Below, piece by piece: positions 31,633 through 40,532 of a DNA stretch of 64,000 nt. The stretch covers positions 62,001 through 126,000 of the forward strand of contig JAXLUM010000002.1 of the NCBI GenBank assembly GCA_046329515.1, read 5' to 3'. Under the pieces are notes generated by a model. The model was not told the DNA's origin. It saw nothing but the letters and a program-made list of their open reading frames with translations, and searched no databases. Numbering within the stretch: the first letter of the stretch is position 1; every line of letters begins with the position of its first letter. Both the position numbers and the translations under genes were made by a program. The stretch comes from Bog-950 sp046329515 (GTDB lineage: Bacteria > Bacteroidota > Bacteroidia > Chitinophagales > LD1).

Positions 31633-32865
31633 ATGCGGACAAAGGTCTTATTTTTCTTTCTGTTAGTTTCTTATTACAGCTTTGCGGCTGTTGATTCAAA
31701 AGTTGTGCGCCTGCGCATACAGGACGGCCAAACCGGCTTTGCTGATGATGCCACGGTTTACCTTGATGCGGGCACTTCGCCGGCTTACCTTGGCAATGAG
31801 GATATTGATAAGGTTATGAATGTAAATCCATGGATACCGCAGATTTACACTTTAACTACCGATAGCGTGGCCTGTATGAGCAATGCCAATGGCCCCTTCT
31901 ACCAATCGGTTATAATACCGGTAGGTTTTAAGGTTAGCGATAGCAGCCTTTACCGCATATCAGCCAACCTGCTGCAAAATTTTGACCCTACTACTATTAT
32001 TCGTTTAGAAGACCGCCAGCTTGGCGTTATGCACGACCTGCGCAATGGCTTTTATTCTTTTTATGTAGGGCAGGCCGTGCAGGATAATTACCGCTTTTAT
32101 CTGCATATATCTTACCCCACCGCAGTAAGCACTACACAGGCCGGTTGCAACAATAACAACGGCAAAATACAGCTTGTGCAGGATACATCGCTGGTATGGA
32201 ACAGTTGCCAGCTTTATGATGCTTCTAACAACCTTATTAATTCGTTTTACAACATTACCGGCAACTTTGAATTTACATTACTGTCTGAAGGCAATTACAG
32301 CGTAGCCTTTACCTACAACACCTACACCACCAATGTGCCGGTGTTTGTGGATGGCAACCAGGTAATAACCACTATTACCATTAATAAAGATACCGTTGCT
32401 GTAAATGAGCCTATTCAGTTTTCGGCTTCAACGCAAAATACCACCAGCTACTTATGGGATTTTGGCGAAGGCACTACTATTACAGGCGTTGCCAACCCAA
32501 CAATGTCGTACACCGCAGTGGGTATTTATACTGTAATACTAACCACCGCTAATAGTTATGGATGCGTGGATAGCGAAAGTGTTGCTATTGCGGTAGTGGA
32601 AACACCTGTTGAAAGCGGCATTAGTGATAACAGCATTAAAAACTTTAAGCTGCGCGTAGATGGTAAAACATTGCAGGTATTGAATGCAGAAGGTACGAAA
32701 GCAGATTTACAACTTTACACTACCACCGGCAGTTTATTGCTTACTGAAACCATTGAAGGTAGCGTTTCAACGCTGGGCCTTGACCGCCTGCCCGCAGGCA
32801 TTTACATAGCCGCGCTTAGTAACAGCAAGGGCCGCATGGCGCAAAAGTTTGTATTGGCGCAGTAG
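31633..32865 (+). CDS. secreted PKD-domain protein with T9SS type A sorting domain
   Basis: The 410-residue protein has a signal peptide (FFFLLVSYYSFAAVDSK). The first 170 residues are beta-rich and match no named family. A PKD-like domain (YLWDFGEGTTITGVANP, then YTAVGIYTVILTTANSYG) follows at about residues 260-310. The final 75 residues are a type A T9SS sorting domain ending GIYIAALSNSKGRMAQKF. It is probably exported and attached outside. Upstream 31362-31632 is a gap with no repeat or RNA that I can see. Confidence 0.8.
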   Translation: MRTKVLFFFLLVSYYSFAAVDSKVVRLRIQDGQTGFADDATVYLDAGTSPAYLGNEDIDKVMNVNPWIPQIYTLTTDSVACMSNANGPFYQSVIIPVGFKVSDSSLYRISANLLQNFDPTTIIRLEDRQLGVMHDLRNGFYSFYVGQAVQDNYRFYLHISYPTAVSTTQAGCNNNNGKIQLVQDTSLVWNSCQLYDASNNLINSFYNITGNFEFTLLSEGNYSVAFTYNTYTTNVPVFVDGNQVITTITINKDTVAVNEPIQFSASTQNTTSYLWDFGEGTTITGVANPTMSYTAVGIYTVILTTANSYGCVDSESVAIAVVETPVESGISDNSIKNFKLRVDGKTLQVLNAEGTKADLQLYTTTGSLLLTETIEGSVSTLGLDRLPAGIYIAALSNSKGRMAQKFVLAQ

Positions 32866-32900
32866 CAATTACGGCATTCACAGAACTTAAATACATTTGA

Positions 32901-32925
32901 AGCAGGCCTTACACGCCTGCTTTTT
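32901..32925 (+). terminator. Rho-independent terminator between the PKD gene and hutH
   Basis: Stem AGCAGGC (32901-32907) with GCCTGCT (32915-32921), loop CTTACAC, then TTTT. It lies 35 bp after the PKD stop and 13 bp before the hutH ATG, so the two genes are probably transcribed separately. Confidence 0.85.
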
Positions 32926-32937
32926 AATTTGTGCAGT

Positions 32938-34425
32938 ATGAGCAAGAAATTTACCATTAGCAATAAAACATTGGGCATTGCGCAGTTGGCTTCGTTTTTA
33001 GCAGAAGCGCAACAGATTGAATTAGGGGCAGATGCCAAAAAGAAAATTGAACGCAACAGAAAATTTTTAGAGAAGAAGATTGCCGAACCCGGTGCGCGTT
33101 ACTACGGTATTAATACCGGCTTTGGCGCCTTGTGCGATGTTGAAATTAAGCCCGACCAACTGGAGAAATTACAGGAGAACCTTGTGCGCAGCCACGCCTG
33201 CGGCATGGGCGATGAAGTAAAGCCAGAAGTGGTAAAGCTGATGATGCTGTTGAAAGCAAAGGGCTTATCGCTGGGGCACAGCGGCGTAACGCTGGAGGCC
33301 GTAGAGAAATTAGTTGAACTGTACAACAACGGCGTTTACCCTATTATATGGGAAGTAGGTTCGTTAGGGGCCAGTGGTGATTTAGCGCCCCTTGCGCATT
33401 TAACCCTTGCCATTATGGGCGAAGGCTGGGTGCGTTATAAAGGCGAGAAGCGCGAAACCGCCGATGTGTTTAAGCAGCTAAAAATTAAGCCTGTAAAGCT
33501 GAAGGCAAAAGAGGGGCTTGCTTTTTTGAACGGCACCCAGTTTATGAGCGCCTGGGGTTGCTACAGCATAATGGAAGCTGAACGCGTGGAGAGGCTGGCT
33601 GATTTTACCGCTGCTGTTTCCGTAGATGCTTTTGATGCACAGGTATCGCCCTTTCACCCGGCTATACAGAAAATACGAAACCATAGCGGACAAATAGAAA
33701 GCGCGGCTAATGTGTTGAAGTTTTTAAAAGGCAGCGCCATTGCCAAGCAACCCAAAAATAATGTGCAGGACCCTTACTCCTTCCGTTGTGTGCCGCAAGT
33801 GCACGGGGCGGTTAAGTTTGCTATAGGGCAGGTGCGCGAGGTTTTTGAAAAAGAAATAAATGCCGTTACTGATAATCCGCTGATTTTTGAAGAAGAGGAT
33901 TTGATTGTAAGCGGAGGAAACTTCCACGGTGAGCCACTGGCCCTTGCGCTGGATTATTTGGGTATGGCTATGAGCGAACTGGCCAGTATATCAGAACGCC
34001 GCACCTTTCAACTAATATCCGGTAAGCGCGGTTTGCCAAAGTTTTTAGTGGAAGATTCAGGATTGAATTCGGGCTTAATGATACCGCAATACACGGCAGC
34101 CGCCATTGTAAGCATGAACAAGCAATTGGCAACACCTGCAAGTGTAGATACCATTACCAGCAGCGATGGACAGGAAGACCATGTGAGCATGGGCGCTAAT
34201 GCAGCCGTAAAAACTTATAAGATTGTTTACAATATTGAAAAGGTATTGGCCATTGAGTTTATGACGGCCATGCAGGCGCTTGATTTCCGCAAGCACAAAA
34301 GCTCGCCGCTAATTGAAAAAGTAAAAGCCGACTACCGCAAAATTGTGCCGTATTATGCTGAGGACCGCATACTGTATAATGATATACAGGTTACGGTAGA
34401 TTTTATGCGCGAAATAAAATTGTAG
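32938..34425 (+). CDS. hutH: histidine ammonia-lyase
   Basis: From ATG 32938 the product is 495 residues, family length. The catalytic MIO cofactor forms from Ala145-Ser146-Gly147 in GSLGASGDLAPLAHL, and the substrate-side Ser-His pair (RSHACGMGDEV, His 86) is the HAL-type version, not that of phenylalanine or tyrosine lyases. It makes trans-urocanate and ammonia from histidine, the first step of histidine use. No other hut genes lie in the window. It is convergent with porD. Aromatic amino-acid lyase specificity is less likely but cannot be excluded. Confidence 0.9.
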   Translation: MSKKFTISNKTLGIAQLASFLAEAQQIELGADAKKKIERNRKFLEKKIAEPGARYYGINTGFGALCDVEIKPDQLEKLQENLVRSHACGMGDEVKPEVVKLMMLLKAKGLSLGHSGVTLEAVEKLVELYNNGVYPIIWEVGSLGASGDLAPLAHLTLAIMGEGWVRYKGEKRETADVFKQLKIKPVKLKAKEGLAFLNGTQFMSAWGCYSIMEAERVERLADFTAAVSVDAFDAQVSPFHPAIQKIRNHSGQIESAANVLKFLKGSAIAKQPKNNVQDPYSFRCVPQVHGAVKFAIGQVREVFEKEINAVTDNPLIFEEEDLIVSGGNFHGEPLALALDYLGMAMSELASISERRTFQLISGKRGLPKFLVEDSGLNSGLMIPQYTAAAIVSMNKQLATPASVDTITSSDGQEDHVSMGANAAVKTYKIVYNIEKVLAIEFMTAMQALDFRKHKSSPLIEKVKADYRKIVPYYAEDRILYNDIQVTVDFMREIKL

Positions 34426-34448
34426 GAAACGGAACGGCGAAGGAGTGG

Positions 34449-35399
34449 TTAGCTCTTCACCAGTTTATCGTACTTAGCGGCGTTGCTGGGGTCCAGCTTG
34501 CGTAATAAGTTAAGCGCTTTGGTTTTCTCCCCCATATCGGCCCCGCTGAAAATATTCAGCAGCTCATCGCTTTTAGCCTGAAAGAAAGAAGCCAACAGAA
34601 TTTCGTTGGGGTTTTCCTGTGCTAAACGGCTAAGCATATCCAATGCATTTAAAATGTTTTGACGGGCAACGGCAGGCTTTTCGTAAAAATTATCCATACC
34701 TAAAAAGTGGTAGGTGTAAATGGCCTGCTTGTAACCATCGTACTTAGCGGTTTGTAAGTGGTTGATAAGGTAATAACGGTTGCGCACCCCATCGAACGAG
34801 CGCCAGCCTTTTACATCGGGCGCATTGGTGGGTACGTTGCTCATTATTTGCTCGGCCATAGTAAAGTACTTAGCGCCGCCGCCTTTGCTCATGCTTTCAT
34901 AATCAAGCCCAATCATTACATAGGCGTAAAAGCCTAACAGCGAAGTAAGGTTGCTGTTGTATTGGGTAACGTTAAACTCCAACGGCTGGTTTTGTGCGTA
35001 GGTAAACATCCAGTCGTTATCAATATAATTAAACAGGGGTGTGCTGTAGCTGCTGTTAAACACCGGGCGCGAGCATTGAATGGTAACGCTTGCTTTATAT
35101 ACATCCTGGCTGGGTGATTCCTGAATGTTTACGAAAATGCTGCACTCAATTTTTTCCTCGGGGCTAAACTGGTCCTGCGTCCACACACGGTTATTCATAA
35201 ACTCGTTAAAAGCGGTTTGCATGGTAGTAAACAGGTTAGGGTCTACACCATTAATGCGCTGGCCGTTAACGGTAACCTGGCAGCGCAACTCCTGCGCATA
35301 GGTGGCAGCGCTTAACAGCACTAATGAAAACAGCACTGCAAACCTGGCGGCAAGGCTTGTTATTTTCCTGTTCGTGTTTGGTTTGTTGTCTGTGGTCAT
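34449..35399 (-). CDS. porD: PorD/DUF4835 T9SS-associated protein
   Basis: The 316-residue protein has a long basic N-terminal stretch and a signal segment (FAVLFSLVLLSAATYA). It shows the DUF4835 pattern: ELRCQVTVNGQRINGVDPNL, FNSSYSTPLFNYIDNDWMFT and the conserved GLDYESMSKGGGAKYF. PorD proteins are needed for type IX secretion in related bacteria. The ATG overlaps the coaB stop by 4 bp, so it is coupled to coaB, the order seen in many Bacteroidota (bamD, rpoZ, coaBC, DUF4835). Confidence 0.88.
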   Translation of the reverse strand: MTTDNKPNTNRKITSLAARFAVLFSLVLLSAATYAQELRCQVTVNGQRINGVDPNLFTTMQTAFNEFMNNRVWTQDQFSPEEKIECSIFVNIQESPSQDVYKASVTIQCSRPVFNSSYSTPLFNYIDNDWMFTYAQNQPLEFNVTQYNSNLTSLLGFYAYVMIGLDYESMSKGGGAKYFTMAEQIMSNVPTNAPDVKGWRSFDGVRNRYYLINHLQTAKYDGYKQAIYTYHFLGMDNFYEKPAVARQNILNALDMLSRLAQENPNEILLASFFQAKSDELLNIFSGADMGEKTKALNLLRKLDPSNAAKYDKLVKS

Positions 35400-36037
35400 T
35401 TGTTCATCATTTTCTCAACGTAGTTAACCAGGTCTTTGGCTACTTCGGTTTTGCTCTTTAATTCAAAGTTAACGGTATTCCCGTTTTTATCAATTATAGT
35501 AACCTTGTTGGTATCGAATTTAAAGCCGGCGCCTTCATCGCGCACGGAATTGAGCACAATAAAGTCCAAATTTTTCTTTTTTAACTTTTCCTGCGCATGG
35601 GCTAATTCATTGTCCGTTTCCAGCGCAAAGCCCACTAAAAATTGCTCGGGCTTTTTCTGCTTCCCCAACTCGCCGGCTATGTCTTTGGTTTTTACCAGTT
35701 CAATGTATAGTTCGTCTTCCTTCTTTTTTAGTTTGGTTTGGCTGGGGTATTTGGGCGTATAATCAGCCACTGCCGCAGCAAACACAATAACATCGCTGGC
35801 GCCGAAATATTGCGCGCAGCTATCAAACATTTGCGCTGCGGTGGTAACCGGCACTTCCTTTACCTTAAGTGAAGAGGATTTCAATTCAGTAGGGCCCTTA
35901 ATCAGCACTACCTGATGGCCGCGTGCGGCAAATTCTTCGGCCAGGGCAATGCCCATTTTACCACTGGAGTGGTTGCTTATAAAGCGAACAGGGTCTATGG
36001 GTTCCTGTGTAGGGCCTGCTGTAATTAAAACCTTCAT
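35396..36037 (-). CDS. coaB: phosphopantothenate--cysteine ligase, stand-alone CoaB
   Basis: From the ATG at 36037 (three codons into a slightly longer frame) the product has 213 residues and is only the CoaB half. MKVLITAGPTQEPIDPVRFI, then SNHSSGKMGIALA, AAAVADYTPK and FALETDNELAHAQEKLKKKN with the conserved lysines. It couples cysteine to 4'-phosphopantothenate using CTP. The CoaC half of this normally fused protein lies at 55606. Their lengths (213 plus 182) equal a typical CoaBC. porD overlaps its 3' end. Confidence 0.92.
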   Translation of the reverse strand: MKVLITAGPTQEPIDPVRFISNHSSGKMGIALAEEFAARGHQVVLIKGPTELKSSSLKVKEVPVTTAAQMFDSCAQYFGASDVIVFAAAVADYTPKYPSQTKLKKKEDELYIELVKTKDIAGELGKQKKPEQFLVGFALETDNELAHAQEKLKKKNLDFIVLNSVRDEGAGFKFDTNKVTIIDKNGNTVNFELKSKTEVAKDLVNYVEKMMNK

Positions 36038-36075
36038 GCAACGCAAGGATAAGGAGATTAAAGGAAATGTGACTT

Positions 36076-37059
36076 TTAGGCCGCTACGGCTTCCTTGTTA
36101 TACTTATTGCGGTAGTCTACGGGGCTTAGGCCTGTAGTTTTCTTAAACACCGTGCGGAAGGCCTTTGTATCGCTATAGCCCACTTCAAACATTACCTCGT
36201 TTACATTCTTGCGGCTGGTTTCCAAACTTTTTTTGGCGGCTTCAATTTTTACGCGTTGTATGTATTCCACCACGGTATTGCTGGTAGCTTTTTTAAAGCG
36301 GCGCTCAAGGCTACGCCGGCCAAGGGCCAGCATATCGGCCAACTGGTCTACCGTTATTTTTTCGGCAAAATTCTGTTCAATGTATTCCTGCGCTTTGCGC
36401 ACTGTTTCATCTTCATGCAGCTTCTGCCCCTGAAAAATGATAAAGGGCGATTGGCTGTAGCGGTCAATATCAATCATAAATGCCTTTGAAATGGCAATGG
36501 CAATTTCGCGGCCCGCATATTTTTCTACCAGGTATATAACCAGGTTTAACCAGCTATAAGCGCCGCCGCTGGTGTAAAGGCCGCTATCTTCCGTAGTAAT
36601 TTTATCATCCATAACTTCAATATCGGGAAACATTGCCCTGAACTCATTTACAAAGCGCCAATGCGTAGTTGATTTCTTCCCTTTCAACAAGCCTGTACTG
36701 GCTAAAAAGAAAGCGCCAATGCAAAAACTGGCAACTTCAGCACCCTTTTTATATTGCTGCTGTATGAATGGTATAAATTCTTCATTCGTTTTTATGCTTT
36801 CTTTTAAATCGCCGAACATGGCAGGTATTAGTATCAGGTCGGTGCGGCGTATATCACTTATGTGGGCATCGGGCCGTATGCTGAACATGCCATCGCGTTG
36901 GCGGGCTTCTTTAACCAAACCCACCAGTTGAATTTTAAAAAGAGGTTCGCGCCCCATAGAAGTGAAAAGGTTATTTACCTCTGTAAATATCTGCTGGGGG
37001 CCTTCAATGTTTACCACACTACAATGTCCTTTGGGTACCAGTATCGCTATATGTTTCAT
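36076..37059 (-). CDS. GlxA-type regulator (DJ-1/PfpI domain plus AraC DNA-binding domain)
   Basis: The 327-residue protein has an N-terminal DJ-1/PfpI-like domain (residues 1-190) with a cysteine elbow in GAEVASFCIGAFFLASTGLL. The C-terminal AraC-type double helix-turn-helix starts at KITVDQLADMLALGRRSLER and ends in FRTVFKKTTGLSPVDYR. Proteins of this type respond to unknown small molecules. It is divergent from a DinB/SRPBCC cluster, so it may control it; the intergenic promoter contains a GTTTCCGAAAC palindrome. Confidence 0.88.
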   Translation of the reverse strand: MKHIAILVPKGHCSVVNIEGPQQIFTEVNNLFTSMGREPLFKIQLVGLVKEARQRDGMFSIRPDAHISDIRRTDLILIPAMFGDLKESIKTNEEFIPFIQQQYKKGAEVASFCIGAFFLASTGLLKGKKSTTHWRFVNEFRAMFPDIEVMDDKITTEDSGLYTSGGAYSWLNLVIYLVEKYAGREIAIAISKAFMIDIDRYSQSPFIIFQGQKLHEDETVRKAQEYIEQNFAEKITVDQLADMLALGRRSLERRFKKATSNTVVEYIQRVKIEAAKKSLETSRKNVNEVMFEVGYSDTKAFRTVFKKTTGLSPVDYRNKYNKEAVAA

Positions 37060-37142
37060 GCCATAAAGGTAAGCAATGGGCCTGTCGCAATCAACCCCTC
37101 ATAATGCCGTATTTGCACCTCACGGTGGGGCCATACCGGGGC

Positions 37143-37160
37143 TACCTTTGTTTCCGAAAC
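37143..37160 (+). promoter_or_regulatory. candidate promoter and palindrome before the DinB cluster
   Basis: TACCTTTG (37143-37150) is a perfect -7 box, followed at once by the palindrome GTTTCCGAAAC (37150-37160) and then the ATG at 37168. A -33 element is not clear (TTTG 27 bp upstream). The palindrome could be a repressor site, possibly of the divergent GlxA-type regulator. Confidence 0.4.
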
Positions 37161-37167
37161 AAACACA

Positions 37168-37656
37168 ATGGAAGTTTTAACAGAAGTAGATGAAGTAAGA
37201 AAGCAGTTGCTACAGGAACTGAACCACTTTAGCGGTGAAAGTATAAACAGTAAACCTACGCCTGATAGCTGGTGCGCCGGGCAGGTGGCAGAGCACCTTA
37301 TTAAAAGCACAGGCAGTATTGCGCAGTTTATACGTATGGATGGTGAGCGAATAAGCAGACCGGCTGATGAACGCGTAGAGGAGCTAAAGAGCATTTTTTT
37401 GGATTTCAGCCGCAGCTTTCAAGCGCCGGAATTTATTGTGCCTACACGGCTGCATTATGCGTTGGGTCCTCTTACAACAGAAGTAGACAATACCTATAAT
37501 GAATTACTGCGCGCTGCTGATAATGCAGACCTTAATGAAACCGTTAGCCATAAGGCCTTTGGTAAAGTAAGCAAGCTTGAGATTTTGTATTTCGTATTGT
37601 TCCATACCCAAAGGCATATACAACAGATTAAAAGAATAGAGAAAACCATTAAATAG
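37168..37656 (+). CDS. DinB-superfamily protein
   Basis: The 162-residue product is a four-helix-bundle DinB/YfiT protein. LLQELNHFSGESI is helix 1, SWCAGQVAEHLIKST gives the first metal-binding His, and VLFHTQRHIQQIKRIEK supplies the HxxxH pair of the C-terminal helix. It is the first gene of a cluster (DinB, SRPBCC, VOC) with small gaps (24 and 33 bp), probably one transcript. Probable role in thiol transfer or detoxification of unknown electrophiles. Confidence 0.8.
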   Translation: MEVLTEVDEVRKQLLQELNHFSGESINSKPTPDSWCAGQVAEHLIKSTGSIAQFIRMDGERISRPADERVEELKSIFLDFSRSFQAPEFIVPTRLHYALGPLTTEVDNTYNELLRAADNADLNETVSHKAFGKVSKLEILYFVLFHTQRHIQQIKRIEKTIK

Positions 37657-37679
37657 TAAACAACCCAAAAACCACACAT

Positions 37680-38213
37680 ATGAAAATTGTAAAAATTATT
37701 CTCGGCATTATTGTAGTAGTAGTTCTTTTAGTATTGGTTATTGCACTTATAATGGGTAAGGACTATACCGTTGAGCGCGAGATTGTAATTAATAAACCGA
37801 AGCAACAGGTGTTTGATTACATAAAGCAGTTAAAGAACCAGGATAACTACAGCAAATGGAATATGCAGGACCCAAACATGAAAAAGGATTTTAAAGGTAC
37901 GGATGGAACTGTTGGTTTTGTATATGCATGGGACGGTAATGATAAGGCCGGTAAGGGCGAACAGGAAATACAGCAGATAAACAATGGTGAAAGTATTACT
38001 ACTGAGCTGCGGTTTATTAAACCCTTTGTAGGAGAAGCGCACACTACTATGTATACTGATGCCATTTCAGAAAACCAAACCAAGGTAAGGTGGTCGTTTA
38101 GCAGCAGCATGCCTTACCCAATGAATATTATGAAACCTTTTGTGGTAAAAATGCTTTCGGCCGACCAGGATTTGAGCCTGCAAAACCTGAAAGCGCAACT
38201 AGAAAAGCAGTAA
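37680..38213 (+). CDS. membrane-anchored SRPBCC protein
   Basis: The 177-residue protein begins with an unusual anchor (KIVKIILGIIVVVVLLVLVI, residues 2-21), then YTVEREIVINKPKQQVFDYI opens an SRPBCC domain. The core has VGFVYAWDGNDKAGKGEQEI, and a C-terminal helix ends the fold. The anchor suggests the domain hangs from the inner membrane, probably into the periplasm or the cytoplasm depending on orientation. Its ligand is unknown. Second gene of the cluster starting at 37168. Confidence 0.8.
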   Translation: MKIVKIILGIIVVVVLLVLVIALIMGKDYTVEREIVINKPKQQVFDYIKQLKNQDNYSKWNMQDPNMKKDFKGTDGTVGFVYAWDGNDKAGKGEQEIQQINNGESITTELRFIKPFVGEAHTTMYTDAISENQTKVRWSFSSSMPYPMNIMKPFVVKMLSADQDLSLQNLKAQLEKQ

Positions 38214-38245
38214 TATTATTTACATAACTATTAAAACAACCAGCG

Positions 38246-38665
38246 ATGATTAAACAGATTTTTGTAAACGTATCCGTTAAGGATTTGAATAAGTCCATAG
38301 CCTTTTTTACTCAATTGGGCTTTACGTTCAACCAGCAATTTACCAATGAGAATGCCACCTGCATGATTTTAAGTGATAACATAATGGTTATGCTGTTGGT
38401 GCAACCTTTCTTTAAGTCCTTTATTAAAAAGGAAATTTGCGATACCACTACCGCTAATGAGGCTATACTGTGTTTAGGCGTAAACAGCCGTAAAGAAGTT
38501 GACGATATGATAAAGAATGCAGCAGCAGCAGGCGGTAAAATATTGGAAGAACCACAGGACCACGGCTGGATGTACGGGCAATCCTTTGCGGATTTGGATG
38601 GCCACCTGTGGGAGATAACCTACATTGATGCAGCAGCGGTGCCGGAAAACCCGGGCGGCAATTAA
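38246..38665 (+). CDS. VOC (glyoxalase/bleomycin-resistance-like) protein
   Basis: The 139-residue product has two beta-alpha-beta-beta-beta modules of the vicinal oxygen chelate fold. MIKQIFVNVSVKDLNKSIAF is the start, with later DLDGHLWEITYIDA carrying the His-x-x-Glu metal or substrate motif near the end. VOC proteins act on small molecules, for example as lactoylglutathione lyases, dioxygenases or resistance proteins; substrate not assignable. Third gene of the DinB cluster, 25 bp before the next operator region. Confidence 0.8.
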   Translation: MIKQIFVNVSVKDLNKSIAFFTQLGFTFNQQFTNENATCMILSDNIMVMLLVQPFFKSFIKKEICDTTTANEAILCLGVNSRKEVDDMIKNAAAAGGKILEEPQDHGWMYGQSFADLDGHLWEITYIDAAAVPENPGGN

Positions 38666-38684
38666 AATTATTTTACCCCGGCAT

Positions 38685-38731
38685 TTTGTGCAACCGAAAG
38701 GTTTCATATATATTTGCAACCAAAAGGTTGC
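38685..38731 (+). promoter_or_regulatory. promoter and paired palindromic operators of the second ArsR operon
   Basis: TTTG at 38685-38688 and TATATTTG at 38709-38716 form a perfect promoter pair with a 20-bp spacer. The boxes GCAACC-GAAA-GGTTTC (38690-38705) and GCAACC-AAAA-GGTTGC (38716-38731) start 26 bp apart, one inside the spacer and one just after the -7 box. The 26-bp spacing equals that before the ArsR/AHSA1 operon at 12109-12150. Confidence 0.75.
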
Positions 38732-38736
38732 ATAAA

Positions 38737-39099
38737 ATGAGAAGGGACGTTTTTCAGGCCATTGCTGACCCCACCCGCAGGCAAATATTAAGTATGCTGG
38801 CCGGGCAGGCGCTTAATGTAAACGCAGTAGCTGAAAAGTTTGATGTAAGCCGAACGGCCGTTTACAAGCACATGAAGATATTAAGTGAGTGCGGGCTGGT
38901 GGTGGTAGTGCCACAGGGGCGCGAGCATTTTTGCGAAGCGCGTTTAGAAAAGCTAAGCGAGGTAAATGAGTGGATTGAGCAATACCGGCAGTTTTGGGAG
39001 CAGCGCCTGGATTCATTAGAGCGCTACCTGGAGGAGTTGCAGGCTAAAAGCAAACCCAAGAAGCGTAAGGCTGCGACGAAAAAGAAAGCAAAAAATTAA
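38737..39099 (+). CDS. ArsR-family winged-helix repressor
   Basis: From ATG 38737 the product is 120 residues. MRRDVFQAIADPTRRQILSM opens the ArsR fold, NAVAEKFDVSRTAVYKHMKI is the helix-turn-helix, and PQGREHFCEARL is the wing. The basic C-terminal tail (KSKPKKRKAATKKKAKN) is unusual. No CxC metal site is seen, so it belongs with the AHSA1-linked ArsR proteins. A longer start at 38686 would run through the operators and is rejected. It is followed 19 bp later by the AHSA1 gene and probably represses both. Confidence 0.88.
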   Translation: MRRDVFQAIADPTRRQILSMLAGQALNVNAVAEKFDVSRTAVYKHMKILSECGLVVVVPQGREHFCEARLEKLSEVNEWIEQYRQFWEQRLDSLERYLEELQAKSKPKKRKAATKKKAKN

Positions 39100-39118
39100 A
39101 CTCAGTAAATACGATTAT

Positions 39119-40504
39119 ATGGCATACAATAATTCAACAGCAGACCGTGAGCTGCGCATTAGCCGGCTGCTTAATGCCCCGCGTGAATTGGTATGGAAGG
39201 TGTGGACGGACCCAAACCACATTAAAAACTGGTGGGGCCCTAACGGCTTTACCAATACCATAAGTACCATGGAATTAAAAAAGGGCGGACAATGGAAATT
39301 TGTAATGCACGGGCCCGATGGAACAGATTATAATAACCACAGCGAATTTGTGGAGATTGTAAAGCCTGAACGCATTGTGTTTAAGCATATAAGCCATCCG
39401 CACTTTGTTACTACTGTAACTTTTGAAGCACAGGGCAACAAAACGCTGCTTAACTGGCATATGTTATTTGAAAGCCGCGAGGAATTTGAAGCAGTGGTTA
39501 AAGTGCATAAGGCAGATAAAGGGCTTGAACAGAATATTGAAAAACTGCAGGCGTACCTTCAACAGCAGGAGGCAAGGCCGAAAGCCATTAAAGAAGTAAC
39601 CATTACCCGCATTTTAAATGCGCCGCGTAATGTGGTGTATAATGCCTGGGTAAACCCTGTGGAGTTAGCTAAATGGTGGGGACCACGCGGTTTTACTACA
39701 GGTATTACTGAAACCGCGCCCGTTGCCGGAGGCAAGTTGCGAATACAAATGGTGGGAATGGGATATAACAATATGGTTACCGGTAATTTTGTTGAGGTTG
39801 TGCCCGAACGAAAATTAATATACACTACCAGCGCTTTTGCTGATGCAAACGGAAGCGATACACTGAAGGGCTACAACGAAATTACGTTTGAAGATTATGG
39901 TAAAGGGAAAACGAAGCTTACCATTTATGCGTCTATAGTAAAAGCAACGCCGGAATTACAGGCTGCTATGGATGGCATGTATGAAGGCTGGAGCCAAAGT
40001 ATTGATAAGCTTAGCGAGTTGGTTACCGCTGCGCAGGGCGAAGAGATTTTTATACGCCGCAGTTTTAACGCACCGCGTGCCCTGGTGTTTAAGGCGTTTA
40101 CCCAAAAAGAACATTTAGAAAAGTGGTTTGCGCCTGATGGTTGCAGTATTCGCTTTACCAAATTGAACGTAGAAAAAGGCGGCACCTATATTTCGTGTAT
40201 GGCTATACCGGGGCACGACAGTTGCTGGTGCACGGGCACTTATGTAGAGGTTACAGAACCCGAAGTGCTTATTTATACCTCGGCTTTATGCGATGAAAAC
40301 GGAAACCGCCTTAATGCAGTTGAAGCCGGAAAAGATTCGGAATGGCCACAAGAAGCGGTAGTAAGTATTATTTTTACCGAGGACAACGGCGTTACACAGC
40401 TTATGCTGCATCAAAATGCTCCGCTTGCGTTAGCGAAACAAACCGGCGCTTACCCAAGCTGGTTGAGCATGTTAGATAATTTGGAAACAGACTTAGGGAA
40501 ATAG
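39119..40504 (+). CDS. triple AHSA1/SRPBCC-domain protein
   Basis: The 461-residue protein is three AHSA1 domains in a row. Each opens with the same pattern: ISRLLNAPRELVWKVWTDP (residue about 14), ITRILNAPRNVVYNAWVNP (about 161) and IRRSFNAPRALVFKAFTQK (about 310). The first two share the WWGPxGF motif; in the third the equivalent is WFAPDG. Normally each domain is its own protein of about 140-160 residues, so this is a fusion of three. The middle domain has the PVAGGKLRIQMVG segment. Each may bind a hydrophobic ligand; the reason for the fusion is unknown. It lies between ArsR and a VOC gene. Confidence 0.88.
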   Translation: MAYNNSTADRELRISRLLNAPRELVWKVWTDPNHIKNWWGPNGFTNTISTMELKKGGQWKFVMHGPDGTDYNNHSEFVEIVKPERIVFKHISHPHFVTTVTFEAQGNKTLLNWHMLFESREEFEAVVKVHKADKGLEQNIEKLQAYLQQQEARPKAIKEVTITRILNAPRNVVYNAWVNPVELAKWWGPRGFTTGITETAPVAGGKLRIQMVGMGYNNMVTGNFVEVVPERKLIYTTSAFADANGSDTLKGYNEITFEDYGKGKTKLTIYASIVKATPELQAAMDGMYEGWSQSIDKLSELVTAAQGEEIFIRRSFNAPRALVFKAFTQKEHLEKWFAPDGCSIRFTKLNVEKGGTYISCMAIPGHDSCWCTGTYVEVTEPEVLIYTSALCDENGNRLNAVEAGKDSEWPQEAVVSIIFTEDNGVTQLMLHQNAPLALAKQTGAYPSWLSMLDNLETDLGK

Positions 40505-40532
40505 TATTTAAACACACTTAAAACTCAGCACA

